From: Streptomyces sp. Alt3
GTDB taxonomy: Bacteria > Actinomycetota > Actinomycetes > Streptomycetales > Streptomycetaceae
Direction of reading: 5' to 3'
Assembly: GCF_030719215.1 (NCBI RefSeq)
Contig: NZ_CP120983.1
Span: forward strand, 7,068,001-7,132,000
DNA length: 64,000 bases
Positions within the stretch are counted from its first letter, which is position 1. Every line of letters begins with the position of its first letter. The notes beneath the pieces are model-generated. The model was given only the letters and a program-made list of their open reading frames with translations. It was not told the origin of the DNA and did no database searches. A program made the translations under genes and the position numbers. Positions 1 through 8,692 of this stretch are shown one piece after another.

Positions 1-27
1 GCAGCCGCTGCAACCCCAGGGAGCGAT

Positions 28-1251
28 GTGTCCCGCCGTCTCTTCACCTCGGAGTCCGTCACCGAGGGCCACCCCGACAAGATCGCTGACCAGATCAGCG
101 ACACGATTCTCGACGCGCTCCTGACCGAGGACCCCACCTCGCGCGTCGCCGTCGAGACCCTGATCACCACCGGTCTGGTGCATGTCGCGGGTGAGGTCAC
201 GACCAAGGCCTACGCCGATATCCCCAACCTCGTGCGCAACAAGGTGCTGGAGATCGGCTACGACTCCTCCAAGAAGGGCTTCGACGGGGCCTCCTGCGGC
301 GTCTCGGTCTCCATCGGGGCGCAGTCCCCGGACATCGCCCAGGGCGTCGACACGGCGTACGAGAAGCGCGTCGAGGGAGCCTCCCGAGGTGAGGAGGAGG
401 ACGAGCTCGACAAGCAGGGCGCCGGCGACCAGGGGCTGATGTTCGGCTACGCCTGCGACGAGACGCCCGAGCTGATGCCGCTGCCGATCTACCTCGCGCA
501 CCGTCTCTCGCGCCGGCTCTCCGAGGTCCGCAAGAACGGGACCATCCCGTACCTGCGTCCCGACGGCAAGACCCAGGTCACCATCGAGTACGACGGTGAC
601 AAGGCCGTCCGCCTCGACACGGTCGTCGTCTCCTCGCAGCACGCCTCCGACATCGACCTGGACTCGCTGCTCGCGCCCGACATCCGCGAGTTCGTCGTCG
701 AGCACGTCCTGAACCAGCTCATCGAGGACGGCATCAAGCTGGACACCGAGGGCTACCGCTTGCTGGTGAACCCGACCGGCCGCTTCGAGATCGGTGGCCC
801 GATGGGCGACGCCGGCCTCACCGGCCGCAAGATCATCATCGACACCTACGGCGGCATGGCCCGCCACGGCGGCGGCGCCTTCTCCGGCAAGGACCCGTCC
901 AAGGTCGACCGCTCGGCCGCCTACGCCATGCGCTGGGTCGCCAAGAACGTCGTCGCGGCCGGGCTCGCCACGCGCTGCGAGGTCCAGGTCGCCTACGCGA
1001 TCGGCAAGGCCGAGCCCGTGGGCCTGTTCGTCGAGACCTTCGGCACCGCCGCGGTCGACACGGAGAAGATCGAGCACGCCATCGGCGAGGTCTTCGACCT
1101 CCGCCCGGCCGCGATCATCCGCGACCTCGACCTGCTCCGCCCGATCTACGCCCAGACCGCTGCGTACGGACACTTCGGCCGCGAGCTCCCCGACTTCACC
1201 TGGGAGCGGACCGACCGTGTGGACGCGCTGCGCGCGGCCGCGGGCCTGTAG
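28..1251 (+). CDS. metK: S-adenosylmethionine synthetase MetK
   Basis: Makes S-adenosylmethionine from methionine and ATP in the cytosol, the methyl and radical donor for many enzymes, including the radical SAM and methyltransferase genes in this window. The 407-residue protein is full length for the family. It shows the N-terminal GHPDK motif, the ATP-binding hexapeptide GAGDQG near residue 131 and the phosphate loop GGGAFSGKD near residue 285. The GTG start is supported by GGGAG five bases upstream. A strong hairpin follows the stop, so it ends its transcript before priA. Identification is very secure. Confidence 0.98.
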   Translation: MSRRLFTSESVTEGHPDKIADQISDTILDALLTEDPTSRVAVETLITTGLVHVAGEVTTKAYADIPNLVRNKVLEIGYDSSKKGFDGASCGVSVSIGAQSPDIAQGVDTAYEKRVEGASRGEEEDELDKQGAGDQGLMFGYACDETPELMPLPIYLAHRLSRRLSEVRKNGTIPYLRPDGKTQVTIEYDGDKAVRLDTVVVSSQHASDIDLDSLLAPDIREFVVEHVLNQLIEDGIKLDTEGYRLLVNPTGRFEIGGPMGDAGLTGRKIIIDTYGGMARHGGGAFSGKDPSKVDRSAAYAMRWVAKNVVAAGLATRCEVQVAYAIGKAEPVGLFVETFGTAAVDTEKIEHAIGEVFDLRPAAIIRDLDLLRPIYAQTAAYGHFGRELPDFTWERTDRVDALRAAAGL

Positions 1252-1266
1252 CACGCGGGTAGTTCT

Positions 1267-1314
1267 CACACCGGGGCCCGGACACCGTACGAGGTGTCCG
1301 GGCCCCGGCGTGTG
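1267..1314 (+). terminator. Hairpin terminator after metK
   Basis: Perfect 16-bp arms (1271-1286 and 1293-1308) with a 6-base loop, extended by CACA/TGTG with a small bulge. No T-run follows, as is usual in Streptomyces. It lies 20 bases after the metK stop. Confidence 0.8.
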
Positions 1315-1367
1315 CGCCCGTCCCGCACACCCGGGACGTGTCAGTGGTGTCTGGTAGGAATGTGGCT

Positions 1368-3512
1368 GTGAGCAGCGACGACGAGCAGTCCGAAGAGCCC
1401 GGTGCCGGGGCGCCGGAGCAGCTTGCGCTCATCCGGGAGACGGTGCGCCGGGCCAAGGTGCCGCGGGCCAAGCCGCGCACGTGGCGCGGCGCCCCGCTCG
1501 CCGGGGAACTGCCCGTCGCCCGCGTCCTGGTGAACAAGGGCGCACTCCACCTCGACCAGTACTTCGACTACGCCGTTCCCGAGGAGCTCGACGCACAGGC
1601 CCGGCCGGGCGTCCGCGTCCGGGTGCGGTTCGGGGCCGGAGGACGTCAGGTCCGAGGCGGGAGGCGCGAGGGCGGCGGTCTGATCGACGGCTTCCTGATC
1701 GAACGCCGCGCCACCTCGGACTACCAGGGAGCCCTGGCGGCCCTCGCCTACGTCGTCTCACCCGAGCCGGTGCTCGGCCCGGAGCTGCTGGAGCTCTCAC
1801 GGGCCGTCGCCGACCGCTACGCCGGCAGCCTCGCCGACGTGCTCCAGCTCGCCGTGCCCCCGAGGAACGCGCGCGCCGAGAGCAAGCCGTCGCCCGCACC
1901 CCTGCCGCCGCCCCCCGCCCCCTCGCCCGGCTCCTGGGAGCGGTACGCCCAGGGCCCCGGCTTCCTGCGCGCGCTGGCCGAGGGCGGTGCGCCGCGGGCC
2001 GTGTGGACCGCGCTCCCCGGACCGCACTGGCCCGAGGAGATCGCCCGTGCCATGGCCGCGACCCTGGCCTCGGGCCGGGGCGCGCTCGTCGTCGTGCCGG
2101 ACGGGCGGACCGCCGGGCGGGTCGACGCCGCCCTCACCGAGGTACTGGGGCAGGGGCGGCACGCGCTGCTGACCGCCGAATCCGGCCCCGAGAAACGCTA
2201 CCGGCAGTGGCTGGCGGTCCGGCGCGGCTCCGTGCGCGCGGTGGTGGGGACCAGGGCCGCGATGTTCGCCCCGGTCGCCGATCTCGGCCTCGTGGCCCTC
2301 TGGGACGACGGGGACTCCAGCCACAGCGACGACAACGCGCCCTTCCCGCACGTCAGGGAGGTGCTGGAGCTGCGGGCGGCGCACGGCCGCTGCGGCTTCC
2401 TGCTGGGCGGCACGAACTGCACGGTGGAGGCCGCCCAGCTGGTCGAGAACGGCTGGGCCCTGCCCCTGCGCCCGGACCGGGAGCAACTGCGGATCGCGGC
2501 GCCTCTCGTGCGTACCGTCGACGACGGGGAGCTCGCGCGGGACGGCGCCGCGCGCTCGGCACGACTGCCCAGCCTGGCCTGGCAGACCGTCAGGGACGGC
2601 CTGCGCAGCGGTCCCGTACTCGTACAGGTGCCCCGCCGGGGTTACGCTCCCAGGCTGTCCTGCGAGCGGTGCCGTGAACCCGCCCGGTGCCGGCACTGCG
2701 CGGGGCCGCTGCAGGCCCCTGACCAGCAGGACCTCAACTGCGCCTGGTGCGGGCGGGCCGAGACCGCGTGGAACTGCCCGGCCTGCGGCGGCGTACGCCT
2801 GCGGGCCAGGATCGTCGGAGCCGGACGGACCGCGGAGGAGCTGGGGCGGGCGTTTCCCGCCGTCCCGGTGCGGACCTCCGGCCGGGACCATGTGCTGGAC
2901 TCGGTGCCGGGCCTGCCGGCTCTCGTCGTCAGCACTCCCGGGGCCGAGCCTGTCGCCGAGGGCGGTTACGCGGCGGCGCTGCTGCTGGACGGCTGGGCGA
3001 TGGTCGGCCGGCCCGACCTGCGGGCGGGCGAGGAGGCGCTGCGGCGCTGGACGGCCGCCGCCGCGCTGGTGCGGGGCCGACCGGAGGGAGGCACGGTGGT
3101 GATCGTGGCCGAGCCGACGCTGGCGCCGGTGCAGGCCCTGGTCCGCTGGGACCCGGTCGGTCACGCCCGCCGTGAACTCGCGGATCGCGCGGAGCTCGGT
3201 TTCCCGCCGGTGTCCAGAATGGCTTCGGTGACCGGGCCGCCCGAGGCGGTCGCGGCCTATCTCGCCGGTGCGGAGCTGCCGCCCGAGGCGCAGGTGCTCG
3301 GTCCTGTGCCGGTACAGGGAGGCGCTCCCGGCAGGCCCCGCCGACAGGGGGACGCCCCGCCCGGCGAGACTTGGGAGCGGGCGCTGGTCAGGGTTCCGCC
3401 CGGGCGTGGAGCGGCGCTGGCCTCCGCGCTGAAGGCGGCTCAGGCCGCACGGACGGCCAGAGGCACCGGGGACCCCGTGCGGATCAGGATCGACCCGCCG
3501 GACATCGGCTGA
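1368..3512 (+). CDS. priA: Primosomal protein N' PriA, helicase-deficient actinobacterial form
   Basis: Replication-restart protein of about 714 residues. The N-terminal DNA-binding part (VLVNKGALHLDQYFDYAVP) and the cysteine pairs of the zinc region (CERCREPARCRHC, CAWC, CPAC, around residues 430-480) are clear. The usual helicase motifs are absent: there is no GxGKT Walker A, and the DEEH box is replaced by an ALWDDGD sequence. Actinobacterial PriA is known for this loss and is thought to act as a loading scaffold. I chose the GTG at 1368 because AGGA sits 8 bases upstream; an upstream GTG at 1338 is also open. Confidence 0.93.
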   Translation: MSSDDEQSEEPGAGAPEQLALIRETVRRAKVPRAKPRTWRGAPLAGELPVARVLVNKGALHLDQYFDYAVPEELDAQARPGVRVRVRFGAGGRQVRGGRREGGGLIDGFLIERRATSDYQGALAALAYVVSPEPVLGPELLELSRAVADRYAGSLADVLQLAVPPRNARAESKPSPAPLPPPPAPSPGSWERYAQGPGFLRALAEGGAPRAVWTALPGPHWPEEIARAMAATLASGRGALVVVPDGRTAGRVDAALTEVLGQGRHALLTAESGPEKRYRQWLAVRRGSVRAVVGTRAAMFAPVADLGLVALWDDGDSSHSDDNAPFPHVREVLELRAAHGRCGFLLGGTNCTVEAAQLVENGWALPLRPDREQLRIAAPLVRTVDDGELARDGAARSARLPSLAWQTVRDGLRSGPVLVQVPRRGYAPRLSCERCREPARCRHCAGPLQAPDQQDLNCAWCGRAETAWNCPACGGVRLRARIVGAGRTAEELGRAFPAVPVRTSGRDHVLDSVPGLPALVVSTPGAEPVAEGGYAAALLLDGWAMVGRPDLRAGEEALRRWTAAAALVRGRPEGGTVVIVAEPTLAPVQALVRWDPVGHARRELADRAELGFPPVSRMASVTGPPEAVAAYLAGAELPPEAQVLGPVPVQGGAPGRPRRQGDAPPGETWERALVRVPPGRGAALASALKAAQAARTARGTGDPVRIRIDPPDIG

Positions 3513-3554
3513 CGCTGCCGGCTGCGGGTCGGGACGTCGGAAGGCCACGGAGAA

Positions 3555-3574
3555 CGGGCCCGCCGGCGGGCCCG
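3555..3574. terminator. Palindrome between convergent priA and the HTH gene
   Basis: A perfect 20-base palindrome (CGGGCCCGCC and its complement) lies between the two convergent stops at 3512 and 3596. It may terminate both transcripts, but it has almost no loop and no T-run. Confidence 0.4.
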
Positions 3575-3595
3575 GCAGGGTCCTGGCCGTAGTCC

Positions 3596-4108
3596 TCAGC
3601 CGTTGCGCGGGCCGGGGAAGGCGCCGGAACGGTCCGAAGGCTGCGGCGGCATCGAGCGGGCGGCCGGTACGGCCGGCACCGCGGAGGAGGAACCCGGCAC
3701 CGCGGGGACCGTGCGGGTCGTGGCCTCGGACGTCGCTTCGGCCGCCCCCGGCTGAGGGGTGGCGCGGCGGGCGCCGTAACGGCGGTGCACCGCCTGCTTG
3801 GTGACACCGAGGGCGGACCCCACCGCGTCCCACGAGAAGCCCAGCGAGCGGTCGAAGTCCACCGCGGCGGTGACCAGCGTCTCGACGCTGTCGCGCAGTT
3901 CCTGGGCGAGCCGGACCGTCGGGGCGGGTGCCCTGCCGTAGACGACGAAGCCCGCGGACGGGCCCGTGCGGCGAGGGCGGTAGACGTTGCCCAGCTGCGC
4001 GGTGAGGGTACGCAGCGCGTCCACCTGCCGCCGGACCCGCTCGATGTCCCGCACCAACAAATGCAGGCTGGCACGAGCTTGGGCGTCGTGGGTTGCGTGG
4101 TCGGCCAT
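3596..4108 (-). CDS. Small helix-turn-helix protein, function unknown
   Basis: A 170-residue soluble protein. Residues 10-40 form a probable helix with heptad-like spacing (LVRDIERVRRQVDALR). A helix-turn-helix follows near residues 95-115 (WDAVGSALGVTKQAVHRRY), resembling sigma-type or MarR-like recognition helices that discriminate DNA. The C-terminal 55 residues are Pro/Ala/Ser-rich and probably disordered. The start is the ATG with AAAGG upstream; a longer in-frame start at 4195 has no comparable RBS. It is convergent with priA and divergent from fmt. I infer a DNA-binding regulator but cannot name a target. Confidence 0.75.
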   Translation of the reverse strand: MADHATHDAQARASLHLLVRDIERVRRQVDALRTLTAQLGNVYRPRRTGPSAGFVVYGRAPAPTVRLAQELRDSVETLVTAAVDFDRSLGFSWDAVGSALGVTKQAVHRRYGARRATPQPGAAEATSEATTRTVPAVPGSSSAVPAVPAARSMPPQPSDRSGAFPGPRNG

Positions 4109-4376
4109 GAACAAGCCTTTCGAACCGGCGTTGAAAGGGATCGGACCGCCCGGGGGCGGTCCACTTCGGTCAATCTCACTTGACCAACGCGTCACCCGGC
4201 CATGTGGTCACGCAACTGGGGCGTATGTCTGTGCGCGCGGGGGCGCGTGGGCCTGCGTACGCCCCCTGCCCGCCGGGCCCGGACAGCCGGGGCGGGCCGG
4301 GCGGGGGCGCGGGGCCACCCCTAGACTGGTGTGCTGCTCGCCACGTACGTTCCGCCCGAGAGGCAGTCCGCCACCC

Positions 4377-5309
4377 ATGAAGCTCGTCTTCGCAGGCACC
4401 CCCGAGGTAGCCGTTCCCGCCCTGGACGCCCTGATCGCCTCCGGCCGCCACGAGGTGGCCGCCGTGGTGACGCGTCCCGACGCACCGGCCGGACGGGGGC
4501 GCCGGCTGGTCGCCAGTCCGGTGGCCGAACGGGCCGAGGAGGCGGGCATCGAGGTCCTCAAGCCGGCCAAGCCGCGCGACGAGGAGTTCCTGGCACGGCT
4601 TCGGGAGATCGCGCCGGACTGCTGCCCCGTGGTCGCCTACGGTGCGCTGCTGCCCAAGGTGGCGCTCGACGTGCCCGCGCGCGGCTGGGTCAACCTGCAC
4701 TTCTCGCTGCTGCCCGCCTGGCGTGGGGCCGCGCCGGTGCAGCACTCCGTGATGGCCGGCGACGAGGTCACCGGCGCGTCGACCTTCCTGATCGAGGAGG
4801 GCCTGGACTCCGGACCGGTGTACGGCGTCCTGACCGAGGAGGTACGGCCCACCGACACCAGCGGTGATCTGCTCACCCGCCTCGCCTTCGCCGGAGCCGG
4901 GCTGCTCGCGGCGACCATGGACGGCATCGAGGACGGCACCCTGCACGCCGTCCCGCAGCCCGCCGAGGGCGTCACCCTCGCACCCAAGATCACCGTCGAG
5001 GACGCCCAGGTGCAGTGGTCCGCGCCCGCCCTCCGCGTCGACCGCGTGGTGCGCGGCTGCACCCCCGCCCCCGGCGCGTGGACCCTGTTCCGCGGGGAAC
5101 GCCTCAAGCTGGTCCAGGCCGCTCCCGTCCTGGACCGCACCGATCTGGCCCCGGGCGAGCTCTCCGCGGGCAAGAACAACGTGTACGTGGGCACCGGCTC
5201 GCACGCCGTGGAACTCCTCTGGGTCCAGCCCCAGGGCAAGAAGCCGATGCGGGCCGCCGACTGGGCCCGCGGGGTGCGCATCGCCCACGGGGAGCTGCTG
5301 GGGCTCTGA
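4377..5309 (+). CDS. fmt: Methionyl-tRNA formyltransferase Fmt
   Basis: Formylates initiator Met-tRNA with 10-formyl-tetrahydrofolate for translation initiation. The 310-residue protein has the N-terminal formyltransferase fold (MKLVFAGTPEVAVPALDAL) and the active-site segment NLHFSLLPAWRGAAPVQ with its Asn-His pair, followed by the C-terminal tRNA-binding domain from about residue 205. The reading frame is open far upstream, but the ATG at 4377 gives the normal family length. rsmB follows 85 bases later, a common actinobacterial arrangement of translation genes. Confidence 0.97.
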   Translation: MKLVFAGTPEVAVPALDALIASGRHEVAAVVTRPDAPAGRGRRLVASPVAERAEEAGIEVLKPAKPRDEEFLARLREIAPDCCPVVAYGALLPKVALDVPARGWVNLHFSLLPAWRGAAPVQHSVMAGDEVTGASTFLIEEGLDSGPVYGVLTEEVRPTDTSGDLLTRLAFAGAGLLAATMDGIEDGTLHAVPQPAEGVTLAPKITVEDAQVQWSAPALRVDRVVRGCTPAPGAWTLFRGERLKLVQAAPVLDRTDLAPGELSAGKNNVYVGTGSHAVELLWVQPQGKKPMRAADWARGVRIAHGELLGL

Positions 5310-5394
5310 GCCGCGGCGGCCCGGGACGGGGCAGGGGGCGGGCGACGTACGCTGGACGGGTTCGCCCCCTCACCATCAGCGGAGCACCTTTCAC

Positions 5395-6828
5395 GTGAAC
5401 GACCAGCAGCGCCGTCGTCCCGCCAAGCCTCACCGCCGTCCCAAGAAGGACCCCGTCAGGTTCCTCGCCTTCGAGGTGCTCAGGGCCGTGGACGAGCGCG
5501 ACGCCTACGCCAACCTCGTCCTGCCCCCCCTGCTCAAGAAGGCACGGGCCAAGGGCGACTTCGAGGGGAGGGACGCGGCGCTGGCGACGGAACTGGTCTA
5601 CGGGACCCTGCGCCGCCAGGGCACCTACGACGCGATCGTCGCCGCCTGCATCGACCGGCCGCTGCGCGAGGTCGACCCGCCGGTGCTCGACGTGCTCAAC
5701 ATGGGCGTCCACCAGCTCCTCGGCACCCGCATCCCGACCCACGCGGCCGTGTCCGCCAGCGTGGAGCTGGCGCGGGTGGTGCTCGGTGAGGGCCGTGCCA
5801 AGTTCGTGAACGCGGTGCTGCGCAAGGTCTCCGCGCACGATCTGGACGAATGGGTGCAGCGCGTCGCGCCCTCGTACGACGAGGACGCCGAGGAACACCT
5901 CTCCGTCGTCCACTCGCACCCCCGCTGGGTCGTCTCGGCGCTCTGGGACGCCCTGGGCGGCGGACGCGCCGGGATCGAGGACCTGCTCGAGGCGGACAAC
6001 GAGCGCCCCGAGGTGACGCTGGTCGCCCGCCCCGGCCGCTCGACCACCGACGAACTGCTGGAGGCCCTCGGCGAGGAGAGCGGCCTTCCCGGCCGCTGGT
6101 CGCCGTACGCCGTGCGGATGGCCGAGGGCGGCGAGCCCGGAGCACTGGCCGCCGTACGGGACGGCAGCGCCGGCGTCCAGGACGAGGGCAGCCAGCTCGT
6201 CGCCGCCGCCCTGGCCGCCGCGCCCGTCGAGGGCACCGACACCCGGTGGCTCGACGGCTGCGCGGGACCGGGAGGCAAGGCCGCGCTGCTGGCCGCGCTC
6301 GCCGCCGGACGCGGGGCGACCCTGCTGGCGGCGGAGAAGCAGCCGCACCGCGCACGGCTCGTCGAGCGCGCCCTGGCGGGCAACCCGGGGCCCTACCAGG
6401 TGATCATCGCCGACGGCACCCGGCCCCCGTGGCAGCCCGGCTCCTTCGACCGGGTCCTCATGGACGTACCGTGCTCCGGCCTCGGCGCCCTGCGGCGGCG
6501 CCCCGAAGCCCGCTGGCGCCGCCGCGCGGAGGACCTGGAGAGCTTCGCCCCCCTGCAGCGCGGCCTGCTGCGCGAGGCGCTGAAGGCCGTACGGATCGGC
6601 GGCGTCGTCGGTTACGCGACCTGCTCCCCGCACCTCGCGGAGACCAGGGTCGTCGTCGAGGACGTGCTCAAGGGGCGCGGCGGGGCGGCCGTCGAGGCCG
6701 AGTGGATCGACGCCCGCCCCCTGCTCCCCGGAGTGCCCGCCCTGGGGGACGGGCCGGACGTGCAGCTGTGGCCCCATCTGCACGGCACCGACGCGATGTA
6801 CCTGGCCCTGCTGCGCCGTACGGGCTGA
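5395..6828 (+). CDS. rsmB: 16S rRNA (cytosine-967-C5)-methyltransferase RsmB
   Basis: Transfers methyl from SAM to C5 of a 16S rRNA cytosine. The 477-residue protein has an N-terminal NusB-like RNA-binding domain (about residues 20-160) and a C-terminal Rossmann methyltransferase. Both signature cysteines are present: the nucleophile region YATCSPHLAETR near residue 410 and the MDVPCSGLG motif near 360. A basic N-terminal tail (QRRRPAKPHRRPKK) suits RNA binding. The GTG start has GGAG 11 bases upstream. Cotranscription with fmt is likely. Confidence 0.95.
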   Translation: MNDQQRRRPAKPHRRPKKDPVRFLAFEVLRAVDERDAYANLVLPPLLKKARAKGDFEGRDAALATELVYGTLRRQGTYDAIVAACIDRPLREVDPPVLDVLNMGVHQLLGTRIPTHAAVSASVELARVVLGEGRAKFVNAVLRKVSAHDLDEWVQRVAPSYDEDAEEHLSVVHSHPRWVVSALWDALGGGRAGIEDLLEADNERPEVTLVARPGRSTTDELLEALGEESGLPGRWSPYAVRMAEGGEPGALAAVRDGSAGVQDEGSQLVAAALAAAPVEGTDTRWLDGCAGPGGKAALLAALAAGRGATLLAAEKQPHRARLVERALAGNPGPYQVIIADGTRPPWQPGSFDRVLMDVPCSGLGALRRRPEARWRRRAEDLESFAPLQRGLLREALKAVRIGGVVGYATCSPHLAETRVVVEDVLKGRGGAAVEAEWIDARPLLPGVPALGDGPDVQLWPHLHGTDAMYLALLRRTG

Positions 6829-6841
6829 GGGTCCGCAGCAC

Positions 6842-6879
6842 CGCGGGAGCCGTCCGTTCAGCGCGGACGGTCTCCCGCG
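6842..6879. terminator. Bidirectional hairpin between rsmB and tauD
   Basis: Outer arms CGCGGGAG/CTCCCGCG and inner arms CCGTCCG/CGGACGG around a short loop, with one unpaired T. It overlaps the last codons of the minus-strand dioxygenase gene and lies 14 bases past the rsmB stop. Confidence 0.6.
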
Positions 6880-7787
6880 ACGGCCACCCGCTCCGCCACC
6901 CTGCGGTGCGGGGCGTAGTCGTTCACCGCGTAGTGCTGCGTCGCCCGGTTGTCCCAGAACGCGACGTCCCCCGCGCGCCAGGTGAAGCGGACCTGGTACT
7001 CGGGCACATGCGCCTGCTGGAACAGCAGCCGCAGCATCCGGTCGCTCTCGTCACGGTCCCAGCCCACGATCCGGGTGGTGAACGAGGTGTTGACGAAGAG
7101 CATCCGGCGTCCGGTGACGGGGTGCGTCCGGACCACCGGGTGCTCGACCGGCGGGAAGCGGTCCTGGAAGGGGACCAGCCGCTCATGAGGAGTGAAACGC
7201 GCGAAGCCCGGGACGAAGTCGTGCACCGCGCGCGCCCCCTCCAGACGCTCCTTCATCTCCGGCGCGAGGTTGTCGTACGCCGCGGCCATGTCCGCCCACA
7301 TCGTGTCCCCGCCGTACGGAGGCACCTCGCGCAGGTGGAGGACCGCGCCGAGTGCCGGCCGTTCCCGGAACGTCACATCGGTGTGCCAGACGTTCTCGAA
7401 GCTCGGCGCGGAGGAGCGGTCGAAGCGCGCCACCTCGGGATCGTCCCCGGCCGCCAGCAGGGGGTTGGTCTCCAGCTCGCCCCAGTTGCCGGCGAAGGCA
7501 CGCTGCTGGGCCGAACTGGGGTGCTGCCCGCGGAAGAAGAGCACCTTCCACTCCAGCAGCGCCCGGTCGAGTTCCTCGCGCACGGCGGGCGCGAGCGGGC
7601 GGGTCAGGTCGACACCGCCGATCTCGGCGCCGATGACCGGGCCGAGGGGAACGAGGCCGAACAGGGTGTAGGGCCGGTCGGGCCGGCCCGGCGCCAGCCT
7701 GCGCAGCTCGCGGGCGCCCTCGTACAGCCCGTCCGGGGGCAGCCGGGTGGCGCGCAGCGCGGAACCGGGTGACGTGATGAGGGACAT
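6858..7787 (-). CDS. tauD: TauD-family Fe(II)/2-oxoglutarate sulfonate dioxygenase
   Basis: Cytosolic non-heme iron oxygenase of 309 residues that probably hydroxylates an alkylsulfonate or taurine carbon to release sulfite. The iron ligands are visible in WHTDVTF (His and Asp, about residues 134-136) and a distal His in the C-terminal half; the RFDRSS and PVTGRRMLFVN segments are typical. The start has AGGAG ten bases upstream. It is the last gene of the minus-strand ssu operon, 50 bases after ssuB, so uptake and desulfonation are coupled. The precise substrate (taurine, alkylsulfonate or sulfate ester) cannot be read from sequence. Confidence 0.9.
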   Translation of the reverse strand: MSLITSPGSALRATRLPPDGLYEGARELRRLAPGRPDRPYTLFGLVPLGPVIGAEIGGVDLTRPLAPAVREELDRALLEWKVLFFRGQHPSSAQQRAFAGNWGELETNPLLAAGDDPEVARFDRSSAPSFENVWHTDVTFRERPALGAVLHLREVPPYGGDTMWADMAAAYDNLAPEMKERLEGARAVHDFVPGFARFTPHERLVPFQDRFPPVEHPVVRTHPVTGRRMLFVNTSFTTRIVGWDRDESDRMLRLLFQQAHVPEYQVRFTWRAGDVAFWDNRATQHYAVNDYAPHRRVAERVAVAGDRPR

Positions 7788-7837
7788 GGGGACTCCTGTC
7801 TGCGTGTGGATGTGCGGGCGGGGCGGCCCGTCCGGGC

Positions 7838-8692
7838 TCAGCGGGCCGCGTCGCGGACGGCCGCGCCGATCTCGGCGCGCAGGGCGGCGTACTCGGGCAG
7901 CCCCCTCAGCCCGTCCGGGTCGTCCTTCCCCGTCCGGGGCAGGGGGATGCGGATGTCCAGGGCAACGGTGCCTGGACCGGCGCTCAGGACGACCGCGCGG
8001 GTACCGAGGAAGACGGCCTCGTCCACGCTGTGCGTGACGAAGACCGACGTGATCCCCGTACGCGCGCTGACCGTGCGCAGGTCCTCCTGGAGCCGCTCAC
8101 GGGTGAGCGCGTCCAGAGCCGCGAACGGCTCGTCCAGCAGCAGCAGGTCCTTGCCGCCGGCCAGGGCCCGGGCGATGGCCACCCGCTGCTGCTGGCCCCC
8201 GGAGATCTGCCAGGTCCTGCGGCCCGCGGTGCCGGCCAGCCCGACCCGCTCCAGCAGTTCCTCGACGCGCGCGGGGCGTTCGGCCCGGGGGACTCCCGCG
8301 TAACGGAGCGCCAGCGCGATGTTCTCCCCGACCGTCCGCCAGGGGAACAGCCGCGGCTGCTGGAAGACCACGCCCGCCTGGCGTCCCGGCTCAGGCGTTC
8401 CGCCGTGCACGGTGACGTCGCCCGAGGTGGCGTGCTCGAAGCCGGCGATCAGCCTCAGCAGCGTGCTCTTCCCGCTGCCCGAGGGGCCCACGAGCACCAG
8501 GAACTCACCGGCCGGGACGTCGAGCGACAGCGGCCCGAGGGCCGTCACGGCGTCCGCGCCGCGTCCGTAGCGGTGCGTGACCTCACGCACGGACGCGGCC
8601 GGCGTCACTTCACGCGCGGCCGCGGCGGTTGCCGTTGCGGCCCCCCGCGCCTCGTGGGGGGCGTCCGCCTGTCGGTCATCCGGAGACGGCAT
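7838..8692 (-). CDS. ssuB: Sulfonate ABC transporter ATP-binding protein
   Basis: Energises sulfonate uptake on the inner face of the membrane. The 284-residue ATPase has Walker A GPSGSGKST, the signature ISGGQQQR and Walker B LLLLDEPFAALD, then a switch His in FVTHSVDEA. The first 35 residues are Ala-rich and less conserved, so a shorter start is possible. Its start overlaps the end of ssuA by 17 bases, which indicates translational coupling. Confidence 0.93.
   Translation of the reverse strand: MPSPDDRQADAPHEARGAATATAAAAREVTPAASVREVTHRYGRGADAVTALGPLSLDVPAGEFLVLVGPSGSGKSTLLRLIAGFEHATSGDVTVHGGTPEPGRQAGVVFQQPRLFPWRTVGENIALALRYAGVPRAERPARVEELLERVGLAGTAGRRTWQISGGQQQRVAIARALAGGKDLLLLDEPFAALDALTRERLQEDLRTVSARTGITSVFVTHSVDEAVFLGTRAVVLSAGPGTVALDIRIPLPRTGKDDPDGLRGLPEYAALRAEIGAAVRDAAR

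Noticed and set aside
1797..3833. 678-codon open frame on the minus strand opposite priA
   Set aside because: Low-complexity Arg/Gly/Pro-rich translation with no domain; it mirrors the codon bias of priA on the plus strand.
5104..6783. 559-codon minus-strand open frame opposite rsmB
   Set aside because: Antisense shadow of a well-identified gene; no RBS or motif.
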